Position numbers and translations under genes: made by a program. From contig CM065389.1 in assembly GCA_033060915.1 (NCBI GenBank), positions 13,556,001 through 13,620,000 of the forward strand: a stretch of 64,000 bases of DNA, given 5' to 3'. The first letter of the stretch is position 1, and each line of letters opens with the position of its first letter. Shown one piece after another: positions 36,149 through 46,721 of the stretch. Source of the stretch: Euryodendron excelsum (Eukaryota; Streptophyta; Magnoliopsida; Ericales; Pentaphylacaceae). A model generated the notes under the pieces. It had not been told where the DNA came from and did no database searches. It saw only the letters and a list, made by a program, of their open reading frames with translations.

Positions 36149-38132
36149 TTAAACTTTCTTTAAACTTATTAAATTACATTTGAATACAAATCATGATGGT
36201 TAGGTAGCTCCCTTCTTTTACTACTTTTAATAAGATTTTATGGCCGTAAATATGGAACTTAGCTTCATTTGTTTATCTCTTTGTAGTTAGTGTATATAAT
36301 AAGATAAGATGGTCATACTAATTGTTTAAACTCTTATTTTTTTGGTTTATTTTTGTTCTCTTGTCCATTTGCCTGTTTGCACTGAAGTTCTTCTTGTTGA
36401 GAAGTTGTACAATACTACATATCTAAATGTAATACATTTGTTATTTTTTTCCAAGTGTATTGAAGTTTTATCAAAAACTGCACATTACCGGTTCGGTATT
36501 AATGAAGTTTGTTTGAAAAATTAACGAACTTCAAAATGCAATAGAGTTTGACTCTTTATCTATTGATTAATTTTTTATGAGTATTTTACAAAATTCATGA
36601 ATTAAACTCTAATGGATTTTTATTATATAAGTTTATACTACTTACAAACTTATTGATAAAAGCTTAACTTATTTTAAATTAAATTCAACCTTCAAGATTA
36701 CTTCTATCCAATTGTACTTTGTAGAGAATAAAGAATGCTTTGCATAAATGCTGCAGTTATGTTTTGTCAACTTTTTTTGACCATAGAGATTAACAATTTA
36801 TAAAATTGTGAGACTATTGAGACTAGTGCAAATGATTTTGTGATTGGAATACTTCTCAAAAGTTCTAAATAAATGTTCCTGAATCAAACGGTTAAAATTC
36901 TTCGAATCAAACTGAGTTTTTTTTCTTTTAAATCAACGCATATAGACAAACTCTGTAACATGGGAGGTCTCGAATTTTCAAAAATAAAATAAAAATTATT
37001 TATTTTAGAATAAAAATATATGACTACACTTTTACTTTTGTTGACTGTGGTAAAACTTTACCCTTCCAAAGAGATTCTTGGGAGTCAAAAGAGAACACTC
37101 GGGCAGTTTTTTTCCCAAGAAAGCAACATATGTGATGTGCCAATGTGATATATTAATAAAAAGAGTAGTTGCTAACTTGTGAACTCTCATTACAATTAAA
37201 AAAAACAAAAAAAAAATTCTAATTTAATAATAGTTCCATTACATAAAATAAGGGTGTATGTATTCTAAATATAAAATTCTATGATTGTATAATCCAAAAT
37301 GTATAAAATAGTATCAACATCACTGCATATAAAGATGTCATACAACTCCATGAATATTATTCGTATGGTCCTACAAGGAGTGGACAAACATGAAGTGTAT
37401 GCATATATGTGTGTGCATAGATTTGGCTCTTTTCAGCTTTTACACCTCTCTAGCTCTTGTAGAATAAAAATAGGGATATGTCCCTTGGACTAAGAAGCAA
37501 GAAATCATAATTCTCCAAAGTCAAATAATTGCACTGTTCCACAAAGATGGCAACATTCTTACACATGCTCAAGAAAAAGGAATACTTACTTTGCTTAGTT
37601 TATTACCTCAAGCCAATACCCATCAATTGGGGGCTGAGCCCTCAGGTCTAAGCTTCACCTCTCCTCCAAGTTTCACTATCTTAAAACATATCCTTTTCTG
37701 TATTTTTTTTCTCTCATACCAAATATAAGTATATATAATTTGACAACAGGGACACCTCCCACAATTTAGTATAATGATAATTTATCTGATTAAATCTTGA
37801 AATTTAATTAGATTTGCTCTCTCTATCACTTTAGGTTTGTAGCTTGATTTACTTGTTGAGATCATATGCTTCAAAAAAAAAAACTACAGTCATGAGCGTA
37901 AAATTTGCAGCTGAAATCATCCTTGATGCCAGCAAAGACCTCATCTAGTATCAAAGTCCATTCAACAGTTTGGATTTCTTTGTTGGGGATGCCATTTTAC
38001 AACTAAGCAGTAACTTTTGCTTCCACGGAACAGTCAACAGTTGATTTGTTCCAATGCTGATTCCTTGTCACTATCCAACCCTTAGTTGCCATTTCTGTGT
38101 TAGAATCTGTTAAAATAAAAACTTATCCCAAC

Positions 38133-38134
<2 letters not shown>

Positions 38135-38200
<66 letters not shown>

Positions 38201-38241
38201 CTGTGGGTGTGGGTGTGGGTGTGGGTGTGGGTGTGTGGGTG
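38135..38241 (+). repeat. Compound microsatellite (CT)n-(AT)n-(GGGTGT)n
   Basis: About 23 CT dimers run into about 10 AT dimers (38181-38200), then TGTGGG/GGGTGT hexamers to about 38241. The G-rich part could form unusual DNA structure. No link to a gene is evident. Confidence 0.9.
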
Positions 38242-38521
38242 TTTAACATTCCTTTTCAAAGTTAACTGGGAGTTGGAATGGTGAGGGGTGTCCAGATAAG
38301 GGTGGCCTTCAATTAATGTCCAAAAGTTATCTGCAATGGCAGTTGGGTGGGGTTTAGGCTCAACCGATGACTTGACAATGGACCCTTTTAGAGTCTCCTA
38401 ACATGACCAACCGAAAACCCATGAAACTCTACAGAGGAAACAATCAGATACACCACCCCTTGCTACGCAGTCTTAACCTTGACTTTGAAAGTTCCATCAA
38501 ATTGACACGCTCAAGCGAGGA

Positions 38522-38641
38522 CCACAAGCTTGGCACCAATCTCAATCTCATCTCATATAATTCTATACCCACGAGAGAGAGAGAGAGAGAGAGCCACAAG
38601 CTTGGCACCAATCTCAATCTCATCTCATATAATTCTATACC

Positions 38642-38690
<49 letters not shown>
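38522..38690 (+). repeat. Tandem duplication of a 72-bp block ending in a GA tract
   Basis: CCACAAGCTTGGCACCAATC starts at 38522 and at 38594. Each copy runs through the same sequence to a GA tract, about 21 bp in the first and about 43 bp in the second. The near identity of the unique part indicates a recent duplication, possibly through slippage or unequal exchange at the GA tracts. Confidence 0.85.
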
Positions 38691-38691
<1 letters not shown>

Positions 38692-39195
38692 GCTTTATCC
38701 CATTTCAATAAAGTGTATAGTAAACAATACGGTTTGGAATTGTACAACTACCTTTCTAACGTCCAAGCAGTTGTAAGATTCTAAATTAAGCGTTTAACTC
38801 CTCAATCTTCTCGGGAGCAAACTGAGCACAACATGGGGGATAAAGCAGAAATTCCATAATCCGAATTGTCGGCGAAATTTATGGAAGCTTTTAACATGAC
38901 CGACCATGTTAAAAGGTTGATAAGAAGTATTTTGTTTTTGTTTTTTTTTTTCACGAGACAATACCATTTGATTGAAATGATTACGAGGCAAACTTGCAAA
39001 CTTCCAAAAATAAAAAATAAAAAAAGGGTAACCGCAAAATTCAAATAAGCATAAAATTGATTAATCAAAAGATACAAGGCATCAATCGTGACTTTTCGAT
39101 AACTACACCCCACTAAGATATTGTTAAGCCCCATAAACAAATGAACTGCTCAGCAAGGGTAGAGGAACTAGAGAGATGAGAAGCGAGTTGAAGCA

Positions 39196-40611
39196 TCAAC
39201 AGAGTACTCCATTACAGAAACCATCCGCCATAGGTATTTCGTTTTCCTTAACAATGTCAGCAACAAAGATGCTGCCCGAATCACACCATCCGCCCAAAAC
39301 ATCCCTGTTGGCACACTGCAGAGAACATTTAGATATGGGTTAGGAACCACAACTGGAAGATGACCTTTGCAATTTCTAATGTTGTAGATGCCTGCACCTA
39401 GGCGTGCAACTTAATTTGGGCATGGCCAACCTTAGACAATTCAGTGTAGGGTTAAGACTGCGTGAAACATGGCACAAGCTAAGAAAGAACCCTAAAATCT
39501 TGGGTAGTACAAATTGTTATATAATATTATCTTGGCACAAACATAGTTTATTTACACTAGAGGTGGGGAACACAGGTGCATGCGCTCGCAGTCCAAGATC
39601 AAAGCAAATGACCAGTTTCTTTCCATTGCATGTGGCTGGAGTGTTGGAAATGTGACTGACGTGGGAATGTCAAGATGGAGTGATTAATAAACAACAGGTT
39701 TGCACTTAAATGCGTGTGGAGTGCACGGAAATGACCCAGCCCAGCAACCCTTATTTGTTAAAGAAAAACAAACCCAATTGAGTAGCCTAGCTAGCATTGA
39801 CATCTAAGAGTGCAAGAAGAATGACATTTCGGCCTGCAAACTTGTGCCCGAAGGGTTCTGTCTGTATTCTTTCATGGGAATATTCTGAGAGAGAATATCA
39901 TACCTTGCTAAATCCAAGCCAGTTTGAATCTCCTCTAAATGATAATAATTTCTTACTTTCTTTCCACTGTCCGCAGAAAACCTGCAATGGATGATCATTA
40001 TGGCATGGTGTCAGACACTCACCTAGATGAGTTGTGACAAATCTCATTTGATATCCTAACCTATTCAGATAGCCAAACCACCATTTTTTTCTACAGTTAG
40101 AAAAGATAGCGACTTCAAAAGATGAGCTGTGACAAATCTCATTTGAACTATAAATCTACAGCACCAGCCGCCCTTCACTATATAAAATTACATGGGGGCA
40201 TGGGAGAGGAAAATTGACTCATGCATCCAGTACTTGAACTGACAAGCCCACATGTGTTCAAACTTAAAAGCGTACTGGAAGCAGCAACTTCCTGGGCATT
40301 TTGTTACCCACATCTATCTGGTCTAATATTCTCAAACTGTGGTATACCGTCCTCTCCTTCAAGAAAAATATCAATTCATAGAGAAAGAATGTCAAGAAAC
40401 AGATCCATACACTTGCAAGAACTGGCTAGGGTGAGCAAAGACAAAAACATAATGATCTTAAAGTCATCAAGCTATAGCTCATCCAAAGTTTCATGCATAA
40501 AGACACGAAGCAAACAAATGAAGAAGGAACACTTCCAGTAATCACCTCATAATCAACTCCCTGTATGTAGATATAATCAGAGTCAATCGATGAGAAAGCA
40601 AGTCCCGTTAT
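39196..40611 (-). CDS. WD40-repeat protein, 3' exons (7-9 of those visible)
   Basis: Three exons continue the gene at 61112-63161: complement(40546..40611), complement(39904..39981), complement(39196..39315). They encode ITGLAFSSIDSDYIYIQG...DYE, VFCGQWKESKK...NWLGFSK, and CANRDVLGGWCDSGSIFVAD... with TGA at 39196-39198. All acceptors are strong (CTGCAG, TTGCAG, CTGCAG) and the frame is kept at each phase-0 junction. The text matches the C-terminus of a plant transducin/WD40 family of unknown function; its blades usually mediate protein-protein contacts. Protein identity continues smoothly from KYE at 61112 to ITG at 40611, so the gene crosses the retrotransposon. An open frame at 39168-39350 is the last exon read in the wrong frame. 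Confidence 0.8.
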
Positions 40612-41514
40612 CTGCAGTACAAGTGATAGAAGTCATTTCCCATTGCAAAATAAAAACCTCAAAGAAGCACACATAAAACCTACAGTAGTTTGAACAGGAA
40701 TCTGGAAACTAATGAAAAGTAAGCAGGGGAAATGCAAAAAACTGTGCATAAACAGCGTCAATTGTGGGTATCCAAGTTATTGAACTTATGACTACTCTTC
40801 AAGGTTGTAGTCAGTACGATCAATATCAACAAACAGTTGAACAGAAAACCTCCTCTTCCGAAAATCTCCAACAAATAAATAAGCCTCAGAGATGCAAGTT
40901 TCTGATTGTGAAAATGTAACCCCAGGTGGTCAGTTTGGTAGGAAAGATGTATATGTATGTGTTTGTGTATACACATTCAATTTTTTTTCCTTTTTTTTCT
41001 TGATAAATATACATATCAGTTTATAATTGTGATAATTTGTTTGCTGTAGATTTCCCCTCACCAGCCACATGCCATACATATGCCACATGGATATGTGCTT
41101 TACATATCAACATGACAACCTCAGCTATCTCAACATATCAAAATCCTAAAGGCATGCTGTGGGATTAATCGTAAGACGCTTGTTCAGCCATACCATACAG
41201 CACATGTCAACTACCACGAGTGATTTAGGACCAGCAATACTTAGTGGTGCTTCAGTTCTAAGGAACACCATCTGAGCCCAATGCGCGAGCCAAGAGTTTA
41301 GGGCCAGGAGGTAGGGCTAGGCATGCCAAAGTGGTTTGGCTCACCCACCAGGACTCTGGTGTCATATGGCTTCGCAGCTAGAGATGGAGGTTTTCCCGCA
41401 GTATTACAACTGCACAAGTTTCAGTTGTCTTCAGGCCAATCCAACTAAGAGAGGGAGGCTTCTCCTAAGAGTTACCTCACCTTTAGGAGAGGTCTCTAAC
41501 AGATAAGCATAATC
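40612..41514 (-). other. Intron of the WD40 gene, left of the insertions
   Basis: AT-rich intronic sequence plus a GC-richer stretch (about 41214-41500) that may itself be a repeat remnant. No exon of the WD40 gene is expected here, because the exons on either side are contiguous in the protein. Confidence 0.5.
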
Positions 41515-42025
41515 TAAGAAGTACGGATACAGATACAGATATGGACACGGAACACAGCATTTTCAAAAAATGAGGACATGGATATGGTAGGAACACGGCA
41601 AAAAAATATTTTTATTTGTTATGTATATGGACGTAAAATTTATAAATCACCAAAAACAAGATAAAAATAACTAAACAAGATCACAATTATAATATAACAA
41701 CTAACAAGTTAAAGATTTGAAAAATTAGATTTAAGTATTTTATGTTTTGTTGTTTTAAAGTTTTGAAATTTGTAAATTCGACTCCATTTAATAGTTTTAA
41801 TAATGATATTTCAACTTCACTGTGTCCCAAAACGTGTCCAACTAGTGGACACGCGATTCACAATGTGTCCGAGAAGTGTCCACTGAAAAAAATATCAATA
41901 AAAATATTAGACACGCCAATTGGCGTATCCGACACATGTCCCGACATTTCCAAGGAGCATGTATGTCTATCATGTGTCCGACACAAATACAACACCCTAA
42001 AAGGTGTGTCTATGCTTCCTAAAGT
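41515..42025. mobile_element. Unclassified dispersed repeat with TIR-like ends, copy 1
   Basis: The left end TAAGAAGTACGGATAC and the inverse of the right end (TAGGAAGCATAGACAC) are imperfect inverted repeats. Short direct repeats (ATAATC at 41509-41514 and 42026-42031) flank it. The interior is full of GGACACG/CGTGTCC words in both orientations. A related copy in opposite orientation lies at 63163-63365. No protein is encoded. It could be a MITE or another non-autonomous element. Confidence 0.5.
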
Positions 42026-42030
42026 ATAAT

Positions 42031-42688
42031 CAGCTTATGTGTAAGTCATAACTTATTTGGGCTCTATTCTCTCTAACAATGTAGGTCAAACCTACATATT
42101 TGTGCTTCTGTAGGAATTGCCAAGATTATCCCAATTTAATAATTTGCCAGAACCACAAATAATTGATTTTGATCCACCACTTTGGAAGACGGTGGCACGA
42201 TCATCTAAAAGCTTCTTAGGGATAAAAGTGAAATGGCAATATGAACTGTGGATATTAAGACAAGTATCACGATTCTACCATGTCCACAACTACGGCAAAC
42301 AGATTGTGATGACTAACAAACCTCCACCACCTCATTGTAGACGATAGAATAATCGTTACTGATGTATGTGAGTGTGTACACAAGTAGATATATTCACAAA
42401 AATACACAGAAAAAGGATTATCAGAAGATAATAACTTTCAGTTAAGAAATTTGCTATTGGGCTAGATGGACTTAAGGGAGCAATTTGTAATTAGATACTA
42501 TCAAACTTTCGACACCAAAGCCAAAAAACTACCCTCTCTACGAAACTATTGAATCAACAAGGAAGAAAATCTATGATAAGGCCAAATGAATCCAAGATGA
42601 TACTATCGGCTCTATCTATGCAGGGTAGACAGGAATTATACCTTTTCAAAGATGGGCTGTTGATAGTTTGAATTTCTTGTAAGGTTTT
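42031..42688 (-). other. Intron of the WD40 gene, between the repeat and the retrotransposon
   Basis: AT-rich DNA without recognised features. It ends at the target-site duplication of the Ty3 element. Confidence 0.5.
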
Positions 42689-42693
42689 ATGCT
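42689..42693. other. Target-site duplication ATGCT, left copy
   Basis: ATGCT directly precedes the LTR terminus TGTTGAC at 42694 and is repeated exactly at 60854-60858 after the other LTR ends in CCAACA. Five base pairs is the usual duplication length for LTR retrotransposons, so both outer ends of the element are intact. Confidence 0.9.
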
Positions 42694-43482
42694 TGTTGAC
42701 ACAAATTTCAAATTCAGAAAGTTTGAGTCTGGATTTCAAATTTGCATTCACAAAATTCACTGTGTAGCGTTCACAGTGTTGATTGTTTATTTTGTGGACT
42801 CCTATTTTCAGTCAAGACCTCCGATTAATAAAGAACAACAAAACCAAGAAAAAGAAATTTGTAAGGAAAGTACTTTTATTGCATTTCATAGGGTTTTAAA
42901 AACTTGTTTACAAAATAGATAGGCTTAACGCCTTTTAAAAAAATAACGTAAGGGTTGGAACCCTTTACCTATCGATCGTCATTTGTGGAATTGTTCGAAT
43001 CCTTGATTGTCGAATCCTTTTTCTTCAACTGCCCTTTAATCTTTATAGGCCTCGAAGTATTTCTGATTCTCTAATACTTTCTTCTCTTTCTGTATCTCTC
43101 CTTGCTGAATCTTCTAAGTTTCAAGGTTTGAGAAATGTGTATCGTCTGAAATTTTCTCCAAAGTCCTCTTTTTCCCCTAATGATGACCCTCTTATTTATA
43201 GAGAATCATTCAAATAAGGCTGCTTATCTCTTCTTTGAATTTGAATTTAGGATATTTATTGTTATCCTTAATTTAAACCAAAGATATCTTCCGCCAAAAT
43301 TTGAATATATTATCCTCCTTGTTTGAATTTTGAATTCAAGCATGCCGATACTCTGATGTCACAAGCTTCACAGGGACTTTGTATGTGTCATATACTCATT
43401 TGATCTCTAACCTTTGACCTCTAAAAGTTTCACGTGGCGCACTATCCTAAACTCTTATTTGATTGAAATTTGTGTGCCAACA
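42694..43482 (-). repeat. 3' LTR (element sense)
   Basis: 789 bp, ending in the same TGTTGACACAAATTT / AAATTTGTGTGCCAACA termini as the right LTR, which form an imperfect inverted repeat. By hand alignment it differs from the right LTR at 23 positions with no indels; 20 of the 23 are transitions. Confidence 0.95.
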
Positions 43483-43493
43483 AATGCCCCCTC
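43483..43493 (-). promoter_or_regulatory. Candidate polypurine tract
   Basis: In element sense GAGGGGGCATT immediately precedes the 3' LTR (TGTTGGCAC). The G run is the expected position for plus-strand priming, but the last bases are not purine, so it is a short or slightly decayed tract. Confidence 0.5.
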
Positions 43494-44916
43494 GTGATTC
43501 GTACAAGCAAATTTTGATGGTACGAATCACGATAATTTGGCACTTTTCTTGCACCATCAATGCATCTTCTCTGATGTGGATGTCTGATCCCTTTGTCTTT
43601 GGTTTGTAAAGTTTATCTCTTGAATGATTAGTATTTTGCTAAAAAGAGAATGCTTAAACCGTTATTTATTTATTATTATTATTTTTTTATTTTTTTTTAT
43701 TTTTTTTTTATAATGATGAGAGAAATTTTCCTCCTCGTTTATAGGAGTTTGGCTAGTATTTTTACTCCACGTTTTGTATTGAGGGTGCAAAATTTTGTAT
43801 TTTTATTTTATTTCATTTATTACAGGTAATATTTTAAGGTTACCCATAATTTGTTTGCCTTTAAATTTTATTTGGGCAATTTTATTTATGCATTTAGATT
43901 TTATTTGGCTGATTTTGCAGGACTAAAATTTTGTTTTATTTGATGGCTTCCAATATTAATTCTAGCTCAAGATTTAATTATTTATGAACCATCTATGACT
44001 TAATTGGGCCTTAAAATGTTGTTTGGCCCTTTTAAAATTTTATGGCCTTAACAAGACATTATATTTTTTATTTTCTTTGGACAATTTGTAGTAATTTTCA
44101 TTAATTTCGGAATTTTTTATTGTTATTATTTATTGGGTGCTCCAGACGATTTTTCTTGTGTGGAAGACTCTTTTCACTTTAAGATCTCTACCAGGATTAG
44201 GAAACTAAGAATTTTATATTGTTTGATTTCCTAAAAAGATAGGTTTCATAATCTCCTATAAGAAGTAAGCTTTGTACCCATGTTTTTCACTTGCAACCGT
44301 AGATTACTTTGGAGAGACTTTGAGCCTGAGTATTCTTTTTGAGGTATTTAATTTACTCTCCTTCACTCTCTTTTTTTTTTTTTTTTTTTTTTCTTCTTCT
44401 CCTTCTTTTTTTTTTTAATTTGTTTGGAGCAAAGCTTTTGGATTCGTACGGTTATGTTAAATCTTCAGCCTTTTGACTATTTATTTATATTATATCTCTT
44501 TTGTTATATGTTTGTATTGCCCATCATGTAAAGCAATGGATATGATTTCCAGCTATTTTGTCTTATGCACATGGCACAACCCTCTTTATATATATATATA
44601 TTTGTTTACTTTCTGATGTATCTTATTTGTGATACAATCTGCGTTATGATTTGGTTTGTTTGTTTGTGGGATGAAAGGATGGGTTTCGTACCGTTGAATT
44701 TTGCCATGATGGGTCTTTTAGAGACGCAAGCTATTGTTCTGTCTGCATCGTTCGTCCTGTCTGCCATGAAAAAAATATATATATATAAATTTATACCAAC
44801 AGAAAATAGTACAATCTTTTTGTTTGCTTTGTATTTATCAGGCTTGTACTACCTTGTCCTACATGAACATATATACAAAACTGCTCCATATTGTAGGAGT
44901 ATTTTTTTTTCTTTTA

Positions 44917-44949
<33 letters not shown>

Positions 44950-46190
44950 GTGTGTTGATTTAGTCTTTTTTTTTTTTTTTTTGGTCAGAACCTGTTTGGC
45001 TTTTTTTATTGGCTTGTACTCTTCGTCCCTACCCACTTTTATGCCAGATGATTTCTCGCAATTAATTACCCTTTCTCTGGATTTCTATGATTTCACTTCT
45101 AATTTTGGTTCACCAAAGGTTTTTGATCGAATTTTTTAATACAGTTGGATTTTATTCTTGCATTAATCCCACATGTAATGTTATACATATATATACATAT
45201 ATATATATATATATATTTGCTGTAATCTTTTTTTTTTTTTTCGGTTATCTCGATGTAAAACCTTTTCATGAATATGACTTGTACGGAGATATGCTTTGCT
45301 TTGGTTTCACACATCTCATATTTTTTTTTAAAAAAAAAAAAAAACCTTATTTATTATTAGAGAGAGAAAAACTGGGTCAATCAAAGTCTTAATTGTCTTC
45401 TGACGCAGGCCTTATTTTCAGGAAATCAAATTTTGCAAACAGTATAGGCGTGTATCTCATTTAATTTCTAGTTGATGAATGGCAGGGACATAGGCTTTCC
45501 TTTTTCATTGTTTCTGCAGAATTTTGGTATTTGCACAGCTGCTCATTGTTTCATTGTTTGGTTTAACAATTCAATTGGTTTGATGTGGGCCTTGCTGTCA
45601 TAATGGATTGATCACGTGAAACCCTTCCCTTTTTTTTTTGTGTTGATTTGGAGAATTTAATTATTTCTCGGGACACTCTCTTATTATTAATATTTTTTTA
45701 TAAAGAAAGCAATCACCCTTTTTGTTGATTTGGGCTTTTAATTTCATCAGCCTTTGATAACAATTTTATTTTTTTTATTCTTTTATTCTTTTATTTTATT
45801 TTATTTATTTATTTATTTATTATTTTGCAGCTGTTGTCTGTTTGCTGGAATTTCATTGAGCATCTCATTAATTTTTGGCTTCATTTCAGGTAATCAAATT
45901 TCTATCAACTTTTACTTTGAATATTTTATTTTTGAGATATTAATTTGTGCAATTTTAAGGACTGTTATACCCTTTTCGAAATCATTATCAGATGAGTTCT
46001 CGAATATTGTAACAAAAATTTTCTTTCATTCGTCTTAAGAGGCCTTTGAGAAAACTTCTCATTCGTCTCACATAAGGCCTTTGAGAGTTAAACTTTGTTA
46101 CCATATTCGCGATCTTTTCTGATTTTGTATTTTGCACAAATTACTTTGACATGAGGCTCTTGAGGGATTTCACTCTCCATCTGTCTTGTA
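43494..46190. other. Element 3' region, T-rich, no gene recognised
   Basis: This part lies between the antisense PMD gene and the 3' LTR. On the plus strand it is strongly T-rich, with long T runs (for example 44371-44392), (ATT)n at about 44921-44949 and (TA)n at about 45190-45216. Open frames here follow the homopolymers and match nothing recognisable. It may contain the promoter of the antisense gene, since that gene starts at 46722. Confidence 0.45.
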
Positions 46191-46660
46191 GAGGCCCTTG
46201 AAGAAATTTTTTTTCATCCGTCTCATTAGGCTTTTAAGGAATATTATTCTTTATTTGTCTTTCAGAGGCCCTTGAGGAAGTTTTTTTCTTCATCCGTTTC
46301 ATTAAGCTTTTGAGGAATATTATTCTTCATTTGTCTTGCAGAGGCTCTAGAGAAAGTTTTTCTTCATCTGTCTCCCTTAGGCATTTGAGGAATATTATTC
46401 TTCATTTGTCTTGCAGAGGCCCTTGAGGAAGTTTTTTCTTCATCCATCTCCCTTAGGCATTTGAAGAATATTATTCTTCATTTGTCTTGCAGAGGCCCTT
46501 GAGAAAATTTTTTCTTCATCCGTCTTTCTTAGGCATTTGAGGAATATTATTCTTCATTTGTCTTGCAGAGGCCCTTGAGGAAGTTTTTTCTTCATCCGTC
46601 TCCCTTAGACATTTGAGTAATACTATTCTTCATTTGTCTTGTAGAGGCCTTTGACGAGAT
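46191..46660 (+). repeat. 76-bp tandem repeat array in the element 3' region
   Basis: The word GAGGC(C/T)C(T)TxGAG recurs at 46191, 46265, 46341, 46416, 46492, 46568 and 46644, a period of 74-76 bp. Each unit contains TTCTTCATTTGTCTTGCAG. The copies differ by a few substitutions. Tandem arrays in this part of Tat-lineage elements are known and can seed satellite DNA. The array lies just upstream of the antisense PMD gene, so it could form part of its leader or first intron. Confidence 0.9.
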
Positions 46661-46721
46661 TTTTCTCTCACTCATCATTTGTTTGGCCTAATCATTGACA
46701 GGTTGAGCTTACTTCTTCCTC

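Larger units (their letters stand above)
33485..39195. other. Large intergenic stretch, no gene recognised
   Basis: About 33485-34050 should hold the leader and promoter of the ROH1-like gene. 34550-37300 is very AT-rich with degenerate MITE-like pieces (see 6927-7109). 37600-38800 contains microsatellites and a duplicated GA-linked block. Open frames here are short, AT-driven or run through microsatellites. Confidence 0.4.

Noticed and set aside
39168..39350. 60-codon minus-strand frame at the WD40 3' end
   Set aside because: Same strand but wrong frame of the last WD40 exon; the correct frame follows from the splice acceptor at 39316 and family text.
46191..46660. CRISPR-like array
   Set aside because: Direct tandem units of about 76 bp without unique spacers, inside a plant retrotransposon.
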